From the NCBI GenBank assembly GCA_039707465.1, contig CM077644.1, forward strand, positions 221,793,962 to 221,857,961: 64,000 nucleotides of DNA, written 5' to 3'. This DNA is from Rhabdophis nuchalis (taxonomy: Eukaryota; Chordata; Lepidosauria; Squamata; Natricidae). Made by a program: the position numbers and the translations under genes. The notes below the pieces were generated by a model. It made no database searches. It worked only from the letters and a program-made list of their open reading frames with translations, and had not been told where the DNA came from. Shown here one piece after another: positions 1 to 9,882 of this stretch (within the stretch, counting starts at the first letter, position 1; every line of letters begins with the position of its first letter).

Positions 1-24
1 TATTATTATTATTATTATTATATA
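1..24. repeat. (TAT)n microsatellite at the window edge
   Basis: Simple TAT repeat cut by the window start. In this window such runs are usually LINE tails, but the LINE itself would lie outside. From 25 to 628 I see no gene or well-defined repeat. Confidence 0.6.
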
Positions 25-628
25 CATCATTTGCATGTAATAGGTTCCAAGTTCATCCCCAAATTGGGCTGAAAAAAACCCCATGCTTGCAACAGTATAA
101 ATTACTATAAACTGGGAGTGTGCAACTTTTCTGAACCAGTAGTAACTTAATACTTGGAAGGTAATACAAGGCTTTGCAAAAGGTTGCGCGTTGGCCCCTT
201 TTGCTCCCTCCAGAGACTTTAGGAGGCTTCCCATAAAGCCTCCAGAGGTAGAATTCCATCTGGCTATGTTGAGCATACAGGATCCTACCTCAGATCTTTT
301 AGTCCTCACCTTCAGAGGTGGGTCTGAGGGCCACAAAATATGGGCTCGGGCTGCATTAGACATTGGCCACCTATGGTATGAACAGCTGAGGACATCAGTG
401 GTCAAATTTAGATAATGCAACTTCCATCAGGAATGTATCAGTACAAATCCAATCTGTTTTGCAGTCCATGTTTTAATTTGCATAAAGAGCTTTTTGTACA
501 ACATTTTGCCTCATATAGCATTTTTGAAATCAATTCTGTACTATATCTTCTTGATAAGGATAATGCAGAACTGTTATTCTTTATCACATGCATTCCCCAA
601 GTAGGTTTTTCTTCACAAGAACACAACT

Positions 629-1012
629 ACCGTGTTTCTCCAAAAAGACAACCTACCTTGAAAAGAAGCCCTATCATGTTTTTGAGCGCATGTGATCAAT
701 TTAAGACCCACTCACAAAATTTAACCCTAATTAAGACCCTCCCCTCCACTCGGATGCATCACCCAGGTCTCTGTTTTACCTTTAGATGCCTGCCAGAAGG
801 TGAAACAGAAGCCATGGTGATGCGTAGAAGTGGCAGCAAGCGGCCAAAGAAATGGGTCAGCAGCGGTCTCCTGCTGGGCTGGACTGTTGGTGCCACGCCA
901 TGAGGTGAATCAATAATTAGAACCCTCAAAAAAGAAAGCTTAGCTGTTTATTTTTGGGGGCGGGGTGTCAAAAGAAAATAAGACCCAGCCTTGTTTTTGG
1001 AGAAACACAGTA
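629..1012. mobile_element. Inverted-repeat MITE (GTGTTTCTCC ends)
   Basis: The left end CCGTGTTTCTCCAAAAA and the right end TTTTTGGAGAAACACAG are near-perfect inverted repeats. Degraded copies of AATAAGACC occur just inside both ends. I recognise the end motif as a widespread vertebrate MITE type. There is no clear target duplication and no transposase. Confidence 0.65.
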
Positions 1013-1141
1013 TCCTGTTCTTGTATAGAACTTTCAGAAACCTTCATGTGTTCTTTTTCAGACACAACTGGGAAAATGTTTTTATCTAATGAAATTAGTT
1101 CATTGTAATTCAAGGTGTGTCACATAAGGCTTAGTTTAGGT

Positions 1142-1934
1142 CAGCGGTAGTCAACCTTTTTATACCTACCACTCACTTTTGTATCTCTGTTAGTAGTAAA
1201 AAAAAATGGAAAGTGCTTCCGTATTGGACAAAACCCCTACCACCCACCATGAGGGCTCCCCTTGAGGTGCACTTCAGTTGGTCCAGAATGCAGCCGCGCG
1301 AGCAATTATGGGAACCGTTAGGTCTGCCCACGTTACACCGCTCTTGCGCGAGCTGCACTGGCTGCCTGTCGTCTTATGGGTGCGCTTCAAGGTGTTAGTT
1401 ATCATCTTTAAAGCGCTCCATGGCTCGGGACCTAGCTACCTGCGGGATCGGATCCTGCCTCATACATCCTCACGGCCGATTCGCTCCCACAGAGAGGGAC
1501 TTCTCCGGGTGCCTTCCACTAGACTGTGTCAGCGGGCGACGCCCAGGGGAAGGGCTCTCTCTGTGGCGGGCCCGGCCCTCTGGAACGACCTTCCCCCCGA
1601 TATTAGAACGACTACGGACCTCCGCTCCTTCCGTCTGAAATTAAAAACACACTTTTTCCGCTTGGCCGGCCTAGGCTAGTCTCTCTTTCTATGGGGTTTT
1701 AAACTTATTTATAGCTGCTGGGTATTTTAGTTTAACGGGTTTTAGCACAGGAATAGATTTAATCTGTTTTTATATTATGTATTTATATTTGTATATTTAT
1801 TGTTTTTACTTTCCCTGTGCACCGCCCCGAGTCCCTGTGGGGAGAGGGAGCGGTTCTACAAATTAAATTTGAATGAATGGATGAAAGCTGGAACGCCAAC
1901 TAGTGGGCAGTAGGGACAAGGTTGACTACCACTC
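1142..1934. mobile_element. hAT-type MITE interrupted by a LINE fragment
   Basis: The left end CAGCGGTAGTCAACCTTTTT and the right end (GGTTGACTACCACTC) are inverted repeats. The flanking 8-mers gtttaggt (1134-1141) and gtttaggc (1935-1942) match at 7 of 8 positions. The MITE proper is 1142-1248 plus about 1881-1934. Confidence 0.75.
1249..1880 (+). mobile_element. L2-like LINE, 5'-truncated 3' fragment
   Basis: Contains the C-terminal RT block (open frame 1278-1679: QNAAARAIMG, LRELHWLPV, LWNDLPPDI), 3' UTR and stem-loop (about 1822-1857). The tail is GAAT/GGAT-like instead of (ATT)n. It lies inside a hAT-type MITE (1142-1934), so it inserted after that element. Confidence 0.85.
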
Positions 1935-2175
1935 GTTTAGGCAAATCTCACAAATGTGATTCCAAGGAAATTTAGGGCATATTGCTTTTATAGGTATTAA
2001 CCTTTAGAAACCATTCTGCAAATATTTCCACATATCCCCCTCCCCCAGGCAAGAAAGAATATGGATTTAAAAAAAGAGGTAACTGCCTGTGAACAATTGA
2101 CTTCATATCCTGCTGAAAGACAGAGACAGCTGCTTTTCAAACTTCATTATACAACCTTGTTATTAAATTACTTAC

Positions 2176-2236
2176 ATCAAGAAAGCTAACATCAATATGC
2201 AGATCAATATCTACATCATCAATGGCTCCATATTCC
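2176..2236 (-). CDS. PARP8: PARP8 internal exon (EYGAIDDVDIDLHIDVSFLD)
   Basis: A 61-nt exon between TTTCAG and GTAAGT on the minus strand. Its first base completes Arg from the previous exon, and then EYGAIDDVDIDLHIDVSFLD follows exactly to a phase-0 donor. The following EEIAVAW segment of the protein was not found in the remaining 2.1 kb, so the next exon lies beyond position 1. This is the most 3' exon in the window. Confidence 0.94.
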
Positions 2237-2686
2237 CTGAAAGGAAAGAACATTACATTATATCTAAGTCTGATATTTTTTATCATTCTTCCCAAGCTAA
2301 CTGGCTATCGGAAAAGCAGTTTAAGCAGAAAAAATTAAGCTCTTATAGTGAAACAGGCTTGATTTGCCAATGGATTAGGATAAATAATTCTTTAGTGATA
2401 GAATGTTCTGTATGCTACAGGTCAGCATACATAGGTCAGGAAAACCTTGAAGAGTTAGTGAAAATAAACAGGATTTGACTGGATGAAAAAATAGTCAACA
2501 CTAAAGATGAATGAGCTAATATAATAGCATCTCTCCAATAAAGAAGCCTTTAAAAAATTATAGTCAACTAGCCATTCCCGGCCACGGGTTGCTGTGGCCC
2601 AGTATGGTTAAATGGCCAACCAATCTGTGTGTAGATCTACACCTGCACACACAAACATGTACACACAACCACCGTATAACCCTCAA

Positions 2687-2720
2687 CCTACCTACCTACC
2701 TACCTACCTACTTACCTACC
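2687..2720. repeat. (CCTA)n microsatellite
   Basis: About eight CCTA units with one CTTA variant. Confidence 0.85.
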
Positions 2721-2845
2721 GTATTTCTCCTTGAATCTTATGGACAGAGTATTTATGATACCTGTGGCCCACTGCTCTCTCTGTATCCATCTACCTACCT
2801 TTTTTACAATTTTTTACATTTCCGTTGCATGTACCTGGCACAGGT

Positions 2846-2881
2846 GTGACATCTACACAATATATATTGTGTAGATGTCAC
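2846..2881. repeat. Perfect 36-bp palindrome
   Basis: Arms of 15 bp (GTGACATCTACACAA and its complement) flank TATATA. A shorter 14-bp palindrome with the same core (GTGTAGATCTACAC) lies about 200 bp upstream near 2628. Confidence 0.9.
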
Positions 2882-2897
2882 AAACCTCAGAAAACAA

Positions 2898-2969
2898 ATA
2901 TATATATATATATATATATGAAGTGGATATATTGTTATAATTATTATTAATCATCTCTTAAAGAAATTT

Positions 2970-3047
<78 letters not shown>
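2898..3047. repeat. (TA)n microsatellites
   Basis: Two long TA runs, 2898-2919 and 2972-3047, separated by an AT-rich spacer. They give spurious tyrosine-isoleucine frames. Confidence 0.9.
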
Positions 3048-3050
<3 letters not shown>

Positions 3051-3235
3051 GGTATTTGAAAGAAACATTGTGTGAAAATTTGGAAGCGATCGGTGCAGTA
3101 CTTAACGGTTTTGAAGAAACTCTTGTTACATTTTTATTTATATAGATGAATAGTATGGGGAAATGTGATTTCACTGAAATCAATATTTGCTTAATAATAA
3201 AACAATAAAAGGGAATATTTGTAGCCCAGGGTTGA

Positions 3236-3352
3236 ACTGTAGGGTCCTTGATGCTCTGTGAGCTTAGCTGTTTTCTTGAAGACATTTCATTCCTAAACTA
3301 GGTAACATTATCAGTGTACTGGTAATGTTATCTAGTTTGGTAATGAAAGGTT
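3236..3352. mobile_element. Penelope-like 3' tail with two opposed hammerhead-like motifs
   Basis: The minus strand reads CTGATAA, a hairpin with TTACC, GAAAT, then GTC, followed by the GCTAAGCTC-type tail known from vertebrate Penelope-like repeats. The plus strand (about 3317-3352) reads a similar degraded CTGGTAA...GAAAGGT. The core is 3295-3338, a 16-bp inverted repeat with one mismatch and a 12-nt loop. Both motifs carry substitutions in core positions. Confidence 0.5.
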
Positions 3353-3573
3353 AATAATAAACATCAAGCAAACATGATTATTTTTTCAAGCTCATCAATT
3401 ATAAACATTGTTAAAGCTCATCTGAAGAATCAACACTGTATTCCCACAGACATTTCATATACAGTATAAGAAAACTATACTTCAGAATTTAAGAGGAATC
3501 TCAGAGAAAAAAGAATAAAAAATATTTTGGTTCTAATGCAGGCTTCATAATAGTAAGAATTTATCTTCTAGAA

Positions 3574-3705
3574 TAGGGCTGACAAACTCCCAATCCGCGG
3601 GCCAGATGCGTCCTGCATTGGCCATGGCCACATCCGGCTTAGCGAAGGGCGAGAAAGTCCCGCTACATCATGTGACGCCTTGAAAATGTGAGTATGACAG
3701 CCCTG
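3574..3705. mobile_element. 132-bp hAT-type MITE (GGGCTGACAAACTC ends)
   Basis: The ends AGGGCTGACAAACTC and GAGTATGACAGCCCT are inverted repeats. The flanking 8-mers ttctagaa (3566-3573) and ttctagca (3706-3713) match at 7 of 8. Relatives occur at 47699-47823, 50171-50303 and, partial, 56409-56507. Confidence 0.8.
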
Positions 3706-4709
3706 TTCTAGCATGAATCTGGGTGGAACCAAGAGTTTTGTTATTTCTTCAAAAGAAAGAAAGATTCTTCCTTGACAAAAATTTTACCTAGCATTTTCTA
3801 GGATAAAGGTATTCTCCCATGGTCCAGTATTCGACAATTGGTATAATACCTATCTTTTATATTTAAGAAAAAGCTCAATCTCTGGATAACAATCTATATA
3901 ACAGTAATTAGGCAGCAAACCTCTTAAGTTGCTAGAATTCATTTAGAATAACAATGGGCAGCAAATACGTCCTTTTTTCATCTACATATTATGAAAGACA
4001 CTGCTTTTGAAATTTCATTTCAAGAAGGAAGGGATTTTGGTAAAAATTTCATGAGTGGTCTTCTTGCACTTATTCTAGTTTCAAGGCCTGCGTGTGTGAG
4101 AGAGAGAGAGATTAAGTGTCCAATTGATCTTTCTGCAATCATTCCTCTGGCAAGCTGCAGCCTTCCTGGCTTCCTCATGTTCACTCATAGTCAAGAGAAG
4201 ACACCATAAGCAGACTCCTCCAAGTTATGTGTATGTATGGGGGGGGGGGTGTTATGATGTGTTGATAGATAGGGAATATTCAGAAAAGAACACCGGCAGC
4301 AGTTGCCTCTGCTAAGAAAAAAAGAAAAACCTCAAACATCACCAAGAGAATTTTAAAAGAAATTCTCAAGCACCCCAAAAATAAGGGAGGAAAATAATCA
4401 TCTCCATAAAATTTTAAAAAGTTGTAGGGCAGTTTTTGGCACAGTATTCAATTTTTGAATCTTCTTAGTGTGTTACAGGAATTTCTAAATCATATCAATC
4501 AAAAAACGGCTCGCCTATTCCCAAATATCCTACCCAGTTACAAAATATTCATGAACCAAAACTGGTTAAGCAGAGAACATACACTATGATATCCTCCCCA
4601 GATTTTCCTTATTACCCCAGATTACTTTGGTTTTCTAAACATGCTTGCAATCAAGCACTGACTGTCAAAGAAGACTTGTATAGCCCTTGTAGTGTCCAGA
4701 GACATTCTT

Positions 4710-4776
4710 GAGTTTGAGTTTATTTCGATTTATATACCGTGCCTTTTCCATCAAGATGGACCCAGGGCGGGTTTTG
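4710..4776 (-). mobile_element. LINE 3' end fragment (AAACTC tail)
   Basis: The minus strand reads the stem-loop CCCGCCCTGGGTCC...GCACGGTATATAAA and then AAACTCAAACTC. The tail is the same as that of the LINE fragment ending at 39276. Confidence 0.6.
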
Positions 4777-4789
4777 TATCGTGTAAATA

Positions 4790-5153
4790 CAGGTAGTCCT
4801 TAGGACCACAATTGATCCCAAAAGTTATGTTGCTAAGTGAAACATTTGTTAAGTGAGTTTTGCCCATTTTATGACTTTTCTTGCCACAATTGTTAAGTGA
4901 ATCACTCCACTTGTTAAGTTAGTAACACAACTGTTAAGTGAACCTGGCTTCCCCATTGTTTTTGCTCATCAGATCATATTGCCACCATCATAAATACGAA
5001 CCCGTTGCCAAGTTTCTGAATTTTTATCACATCCAATGGGGATGCTACAACAAACATCCCCATTGTGAAAAAGAGCCGATAAGTCACTTTTTTCAGTGTC
5101 ATTGAAACTTTGAACGGACACTAAGTGAATTGTTGTAAGTCAAGAACTACCTG
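4790..5153. mobile_element. TA-flanked MITE (CAGGTAGTCCT ends)
   Basis: The left end CAGGTAGTCCTTAGGACC and the right end GTAAGTCAAGAACTACCTG are inverted repeats, flanked by TA on each side (4788-4789, 5154-5155). Inside are repeated TTAAGTGA-type words. A second full copy lies at 46809-47200 and an interrupted one at 31644-32643. The TA duplication suggests a Tc1/mariner-type element. Confidence 0.75.
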
Positions 5154-5159
5154 TACAGA

Positions 5160-7550
5160 TGTTGTTAGAAACTGGCCTCTTGTTTTGCAACATTTCAGCT
5201 TCTCATTAATGTCTTGCAATAATAAAAGAAGCCCAGTAGTGCAGAGAGTCTGAGAAGCCTCAAGAAGAAGCACTTGCTTGTCCATCTCTTGCCTAAATAT
5301 AAATATCTTTATGTTACAGGGCTATGTCGTGGCAGCTTGAAAAAGCACTGCATGTTATTGATTGATGAGTTGGAATGGAAAGTGGGAACGAGGCCTCCTA
5401 TGAAGGTGACCCTGGTTTAATTTACAGTGATGTCCCAGTTGCCAGACTAGGTTATGGAAGTTGGAGACTAGCCATAAAGCTGAGAATAAAAATCAATCAG
5501 TATTCAAGGGAGCATTTTTTTTTGACCACCAAGGAAGTTAAAACACACTCAACAGTTTGCACACAAGAGATGGCTTTTTAAAGAAAGAAAAGAAAGTGAT
5601 GCTTCCTCATTTATTTGTTCCAAGCCAGAAGCAGCCAGCTTCTTAATGGATTGAGTCTCAAAAGACATTGAAGCAGGTCCTGAAGAAATTAAGCATGGTG
5701 GTGTTTTTTTTTAAAATAAAAAGTTATATTTACTTTCATAACTGCAAACCCAAAGGGAGTTTATTATGAAGCTATGTACAGCTTTTCAACCATAGCAGTT
5801 ATCAGGATATGCAATTAAATGATTATCTTATTCATTTCCTCCTTGGACTTTAATCTCCAACATTCTGTATACTCAATGAATTTCCACTTAATTCAAACAG
5901 CATGTAATGAAAATATTTTTTCCCCTTGTACATATTGTCTAAGGAACTGGAATGTATACTTGCAATTCAATTTGCATGTCACTGAGCAAATTAAACAAAT
6001 GAATGTTAAGGTAACTTTTGGTTCACTGAGGATCTGGATAACTGGAGTGACTGCCCATGAAATAGTCTTAGAAGATGATGTTCAAAAATTGACAAATCAT
6101 TCAGATTAAGAGAAAGACAAAGGCCCTAATCTGCAATGATGTGATACCGTATATATCTGGAATCCTGATGAGGAATACTCCATTGTAAAGTACACTATAA
6201 ACCTGATCCATAAAGATTAAGTGCCCCATAAAGCAAGTGGAAGAAGTAGGATGGGCATTATTCAGGGGAATTTTGGCAATTACAGTGACCATTTCCCCCC
6301 CTGACAGTGATTTATTTTGGTTGATTCATGCGGAATACAAGTGTGCAATTCAGCTTATGAATAAATGAAGGTACTGTACCATCAAGATTCTGTGCCAACC
6401 TATACAAGAGAGTTACCAATTGCTGCAATCATGTGAAATAACACTTGGTTAAAGGAAGAAAGTCATTACTATATAAGTCTACTGACAAGTATGCTGAAGA
6501 TGTTAGGCAGGAACAGGAACTAAAGGTGCAATCTTAGCCATGTGTGTTACAGGGAGGGGGGAAATCATTTTAAGCTCTCTATATTTATGATATTTGAACT
6601 GCAGCCTCTAATAGGTTCAGGAAATATCACCAGTTTTATGAAATGCTGGTCAGCATCATTTACAGAAACAGAACTTCCCTTTCTATCTAAATCTATTTAG
6701 GATTGTGGCTTTAAGACAATCATTTAACTACGGTTTGTATATTTAGAAATAATGAACTGACTCACCTAAGTTGGCAGTGAAGTTAAAAACAACATTTTAC
6801 TGTAAGTATAGATAGCCTTAACAATTACAATTTAAAAAGCTTACATCACTCATCGCCTAATTCATCTTTTGCTCTTTAAATAATCTCATCACTCCACTAA
6901 ATAATCCAAGGCATGTCTCTGAAGAACAGATTTCTCATAGAAGCCTAGAGTCAGCAATTAGGACCTTTGTATAGCTACTTTCTAATTAGTCTCCTACATG
7001 AAGAAAAAACTCAAATGTTCTAAGCAGCAATGATTATCTAAATCTTGTTACTATAATTGTTTCCCATAATGCTTTGATGCACAAAGAATTTGAGGCATTG
7101 TGGGATATTTACATGGATTTTAGAAAAGTTCTGACTTTTGTTCAGAATTTCTTCAGGCCTGAAACCAATTCTACTATTGGACTATTTTTCATTGTAATGA
7201 CCAAATATAAAATTATATTTCTATTATAATCACATTTCTTTTTTTAAATTGTTTAATACAAATGGCTGCCCATCTCATAGCTAGATTTGTATGTTCATTC
7301 TTTAGTTCTCATCAGGTTTCTGATGAAATATTTTCTTTTTTTTAAAATGTAATTGTTTATCCACAAAAATTCACTTTTCCTTGCTTACATAGATATTCTT
7401 AATATTGAAAGAAAAATGGGGGGAAAGCATTTAACACCCTAAACTGATTGAAAGGATGAAGTCATTTAATAAAGGAAACCAAAGGACTAAACTCATAAGT
7501 CAAAATGATCATACTTGAATTTATTGTACTTGATTGGGACAACATAGCAT
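5160..7550. other. Intron sequence, no recognised feature
   Basis: AT-rich unique-looking sequence of the 5.7-kb PARP8 intron. Short open frames (for example 5819-6109) have no recognisable motif and no splice support. Confidence 0.6.
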
Positions 7551-7551
7551 A

Positions 7552-7800
7552 TGTAAAGGTAAATGTTCCCCTTGCACTTATGTGCTAGTTGTTCCTGACT
7601 CTAGGGGGCAGTGCTCATCTCCATTTCAAAGCCAAAGAGTCAGTGCTATCCAAATATGTCTCTGTGGTCATGTGGCCCGCATGACTAAATGCCAAATGTG
7701 CACGGAGCGCTGTTACCTTCCCATCAAGGGTGGTTCCAATTTTCTACTTGCATGTTTATGTGCTTTCAAACTGCTAGTTGTTGTATATAGCATATGTACC
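7552..7800 (-). mobile_element. Sauria-type SINE, 5'-truncated
   Basis: Read on the minus strand it contains the central SINE block (AGTAGAAAATTGGAACCAC, GAGATGAGCACTGCCCCC, TAGAGTC) and ends in ACCTTTAC. The tRNA-like head is missing. It matches the copy at 58931-59290 in the opposite orientation. Confidence 0.85.
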
Positions 7801-7964
7801 AATATTTTAATGATTTAAGCTAACCCAAACTGAATCAGGTTTGGAGATTTGGACAGAATTGATTCAGATTTCTGAACCAGAAAAAATTTGGGGATTCTTC
7901 TGAATTAATTTGAACAAACCCCTGAATGGATAGGTGATTAAATAGAGAAAATAGATAGACCAAC

Positions 7965-8059
7965 CTGAGAGATACTGCATTTAGCCCATAGATTTCCCTT
8001 ACTGCTGCCAAGTCAGCTTCCAGCTGTGGATGTTTGTGAAGTTCTCCATCATAACTAAC
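7965..8059 (-). CDS. PARP8: PARP8 internal exon (SYDGELHKHPQLEADLAAVR...)
   Basis: A 95-nt exon between CTGCAG and GTTGGT on the minus strand. It reads VSYDGELHKHPQLEADL, then AAVREIYGLNAVSL, and ends with AG, the first two bases of an Arg codon. HKHPQLEADL with AVREIYG separates PARP8 from PARP6, which has RHPQLDADI and AVKEIY at this point. An antisense Sauria-type SINE (7552-7800) lies about 165 bp into the downstream intron. Confidence 0.94.
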
Positions 8060-8064
8060 CTGCA

Positions 8065-9150
8065 GAGGAGTGGGGAATAAGAAAGATTTTCTTTTAAGGT
8101 ATCAAAAATTGAGGAGCAAAGCGTTCTTTCTCCAATGTCTCATTTCCTTTTCAATGCCTAGTCCAAACATAAAGTTGCTTCACCTCAGTAAGTATATTTG
8201 TAAAAAAGGAAGGCACTCAATTCTGTTGAATGTACTCTTCTCCATTGGGAATTTATTTTGCTATATGGTGTCTGGGAATTCTGATCCTAAGTTTTGCCCT
8301 GCGAAACATCACTGGATTCCTTAATAGATGGGGCCAAAATGTTAATTCTGTTTCCATCAACACTCAGCAGGAAGAGTATAAAAAGAGCATCCCATTACTA
8401 TTGCTATTCCTGGCAAAACTGTTATCCAGACTTGCGTGATCTGTCAACATGGCCATTGTGCTTAGTCCTCATGACAACCAAGGACATCTAATCTTTGATT
8501 GACTATATTCATGCAATAGGTGTAAGCCAAACATTTAGCATTTAAAATTCATTAAAATGCCAGAGCGGAAAAGATTGGTACCAGAAAGATAATATTAATA
8601 ATATTTTAATTATTATTGGTTAATCCAGCACTGAGCACGCATAACACTTATAAATTGTTCTTCAGCTAGGCAGAGAACACCACATGGATTCTTTCATTTG
8701 TAATAACTGAATTACTACATCTATGTTACTAAATTTGTTTATAGTTGTTATATAAATGTTGGAAGTCACTTCTTTAAGCATTTCTTTATTATATTATTTT
8801 CTTTTTTCTGTACTTTTTATTCTTTTTTCTATTCTTCCTTTGATCCTAAGTTTAATTTGTATTCATTTTACTATTATAATCAAAATTCTTAATAAAACTT
8901 ATATTTAGAAAATGCTTAATATTAATAAATTGCATAATCCACAATAAGATGTCATACATCAACAGTATTTCTAGGCAGTTGCTCATACTTCTAGTTTGTA
9001 TAATATTACATTTATTTCACAAATATGCTGTGAGCCAATGCTAAATTACCATTCATTATTTCATCATAAGAGTTGACCTTCAGGATGTATGATGCCAAGA
9101 AAACTTGAATAAGATTTATTTAGCTACAAATCTATTGGCATCTGAGTAGG
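8065..9150. other. Intron sequence, no recognised feature
   Basis: AT-rich sequence upstream of the exon at 7965-8059 in transcript terms. Three overlapping short open frames at 8070-8491 have no known motif. Confidence 0.5.
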
Positions 9151-9155
9151 CGACC

Positions 9156-9661
9156 TACCTTTTTTTTCGGAGTATAAGACGTGCCTTTTGCTCTCAAAAA
9201 AGAGGCTGAAAATCTGGGTGTGTCGTATACACTGCATACAGCATTTTTTGGCTCCCGAAACCAAAATTGCCTTTAGGAGGATTCCAGAGTGCTTCAGCCA
9301 CCAGAGGGCTGGGGAGGGCAGAAATGAGTGAAAAATGGGCCACTTTTTGCTCAATCCCCCCTCCCCCATCCTCAGGAGCAGTCTATAAGCCTACTAAAGG
9401 CTACGTGCCCTTTTTTCGACAGGAAATGGGTCCATTTTTGCAAAAAAAAAAGGGTTATTTTCTGCTCATTTTTGCCCACCCCCCCCAGGAACACTCTACA
9501 AGCCTCCTAAAGGCTATTCATGCCCTTTTGGGGGGAGGGGGGAACCAGGCCAGTTTTCATGAAAAACCGGCCATTTTTGGGAGGTCTGCAAAGTGCAAAA
9601 ACTTTCTTAAAAAATTTGCGTCTTCAAAATCTTGGTGTGTCTTATACTCCAAAAAATACAA
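9156..9661. mobile_element. Fold-back MITE (GGAGTATAAGACG ends)
   Basis: The ends TTTTTTCGGAGTATAAGACG and the reverse complement of TGTCTTATACTCCAAAAAAT are inverted repeats. The middle contains C-rich and G-rich blocks (near 9480 and 9530). Same family as the copy at 57634-58485 and, by its ends, 44662-45327. Confidence 0.7.
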
Positions 9662-9882
9662 TATATTATACATAGGTAATCCCCGGGTTACGAGTGTTCC
9701 CTTAGCGATCGTTCGAAAGTATGTGATAAGCACCCCCTAACATTTACGAAAAAGTTCTGAAATTATGAATGTTGCAGCACCACGGCAGTTCATTCTGCCT
9801 ATCCCCCCCTCCCACTGGGTCTTCACAGGCACTCTGTGTTTCTGTATTTTAAACCCACATCCCATCGTGAATTCCATCTTGT

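Noticed and set aside
191..903. Overlapping short frames at the window start
   Set aside because: No motif or splice support; the region overlaps a MITE and degraded repeat sequence.
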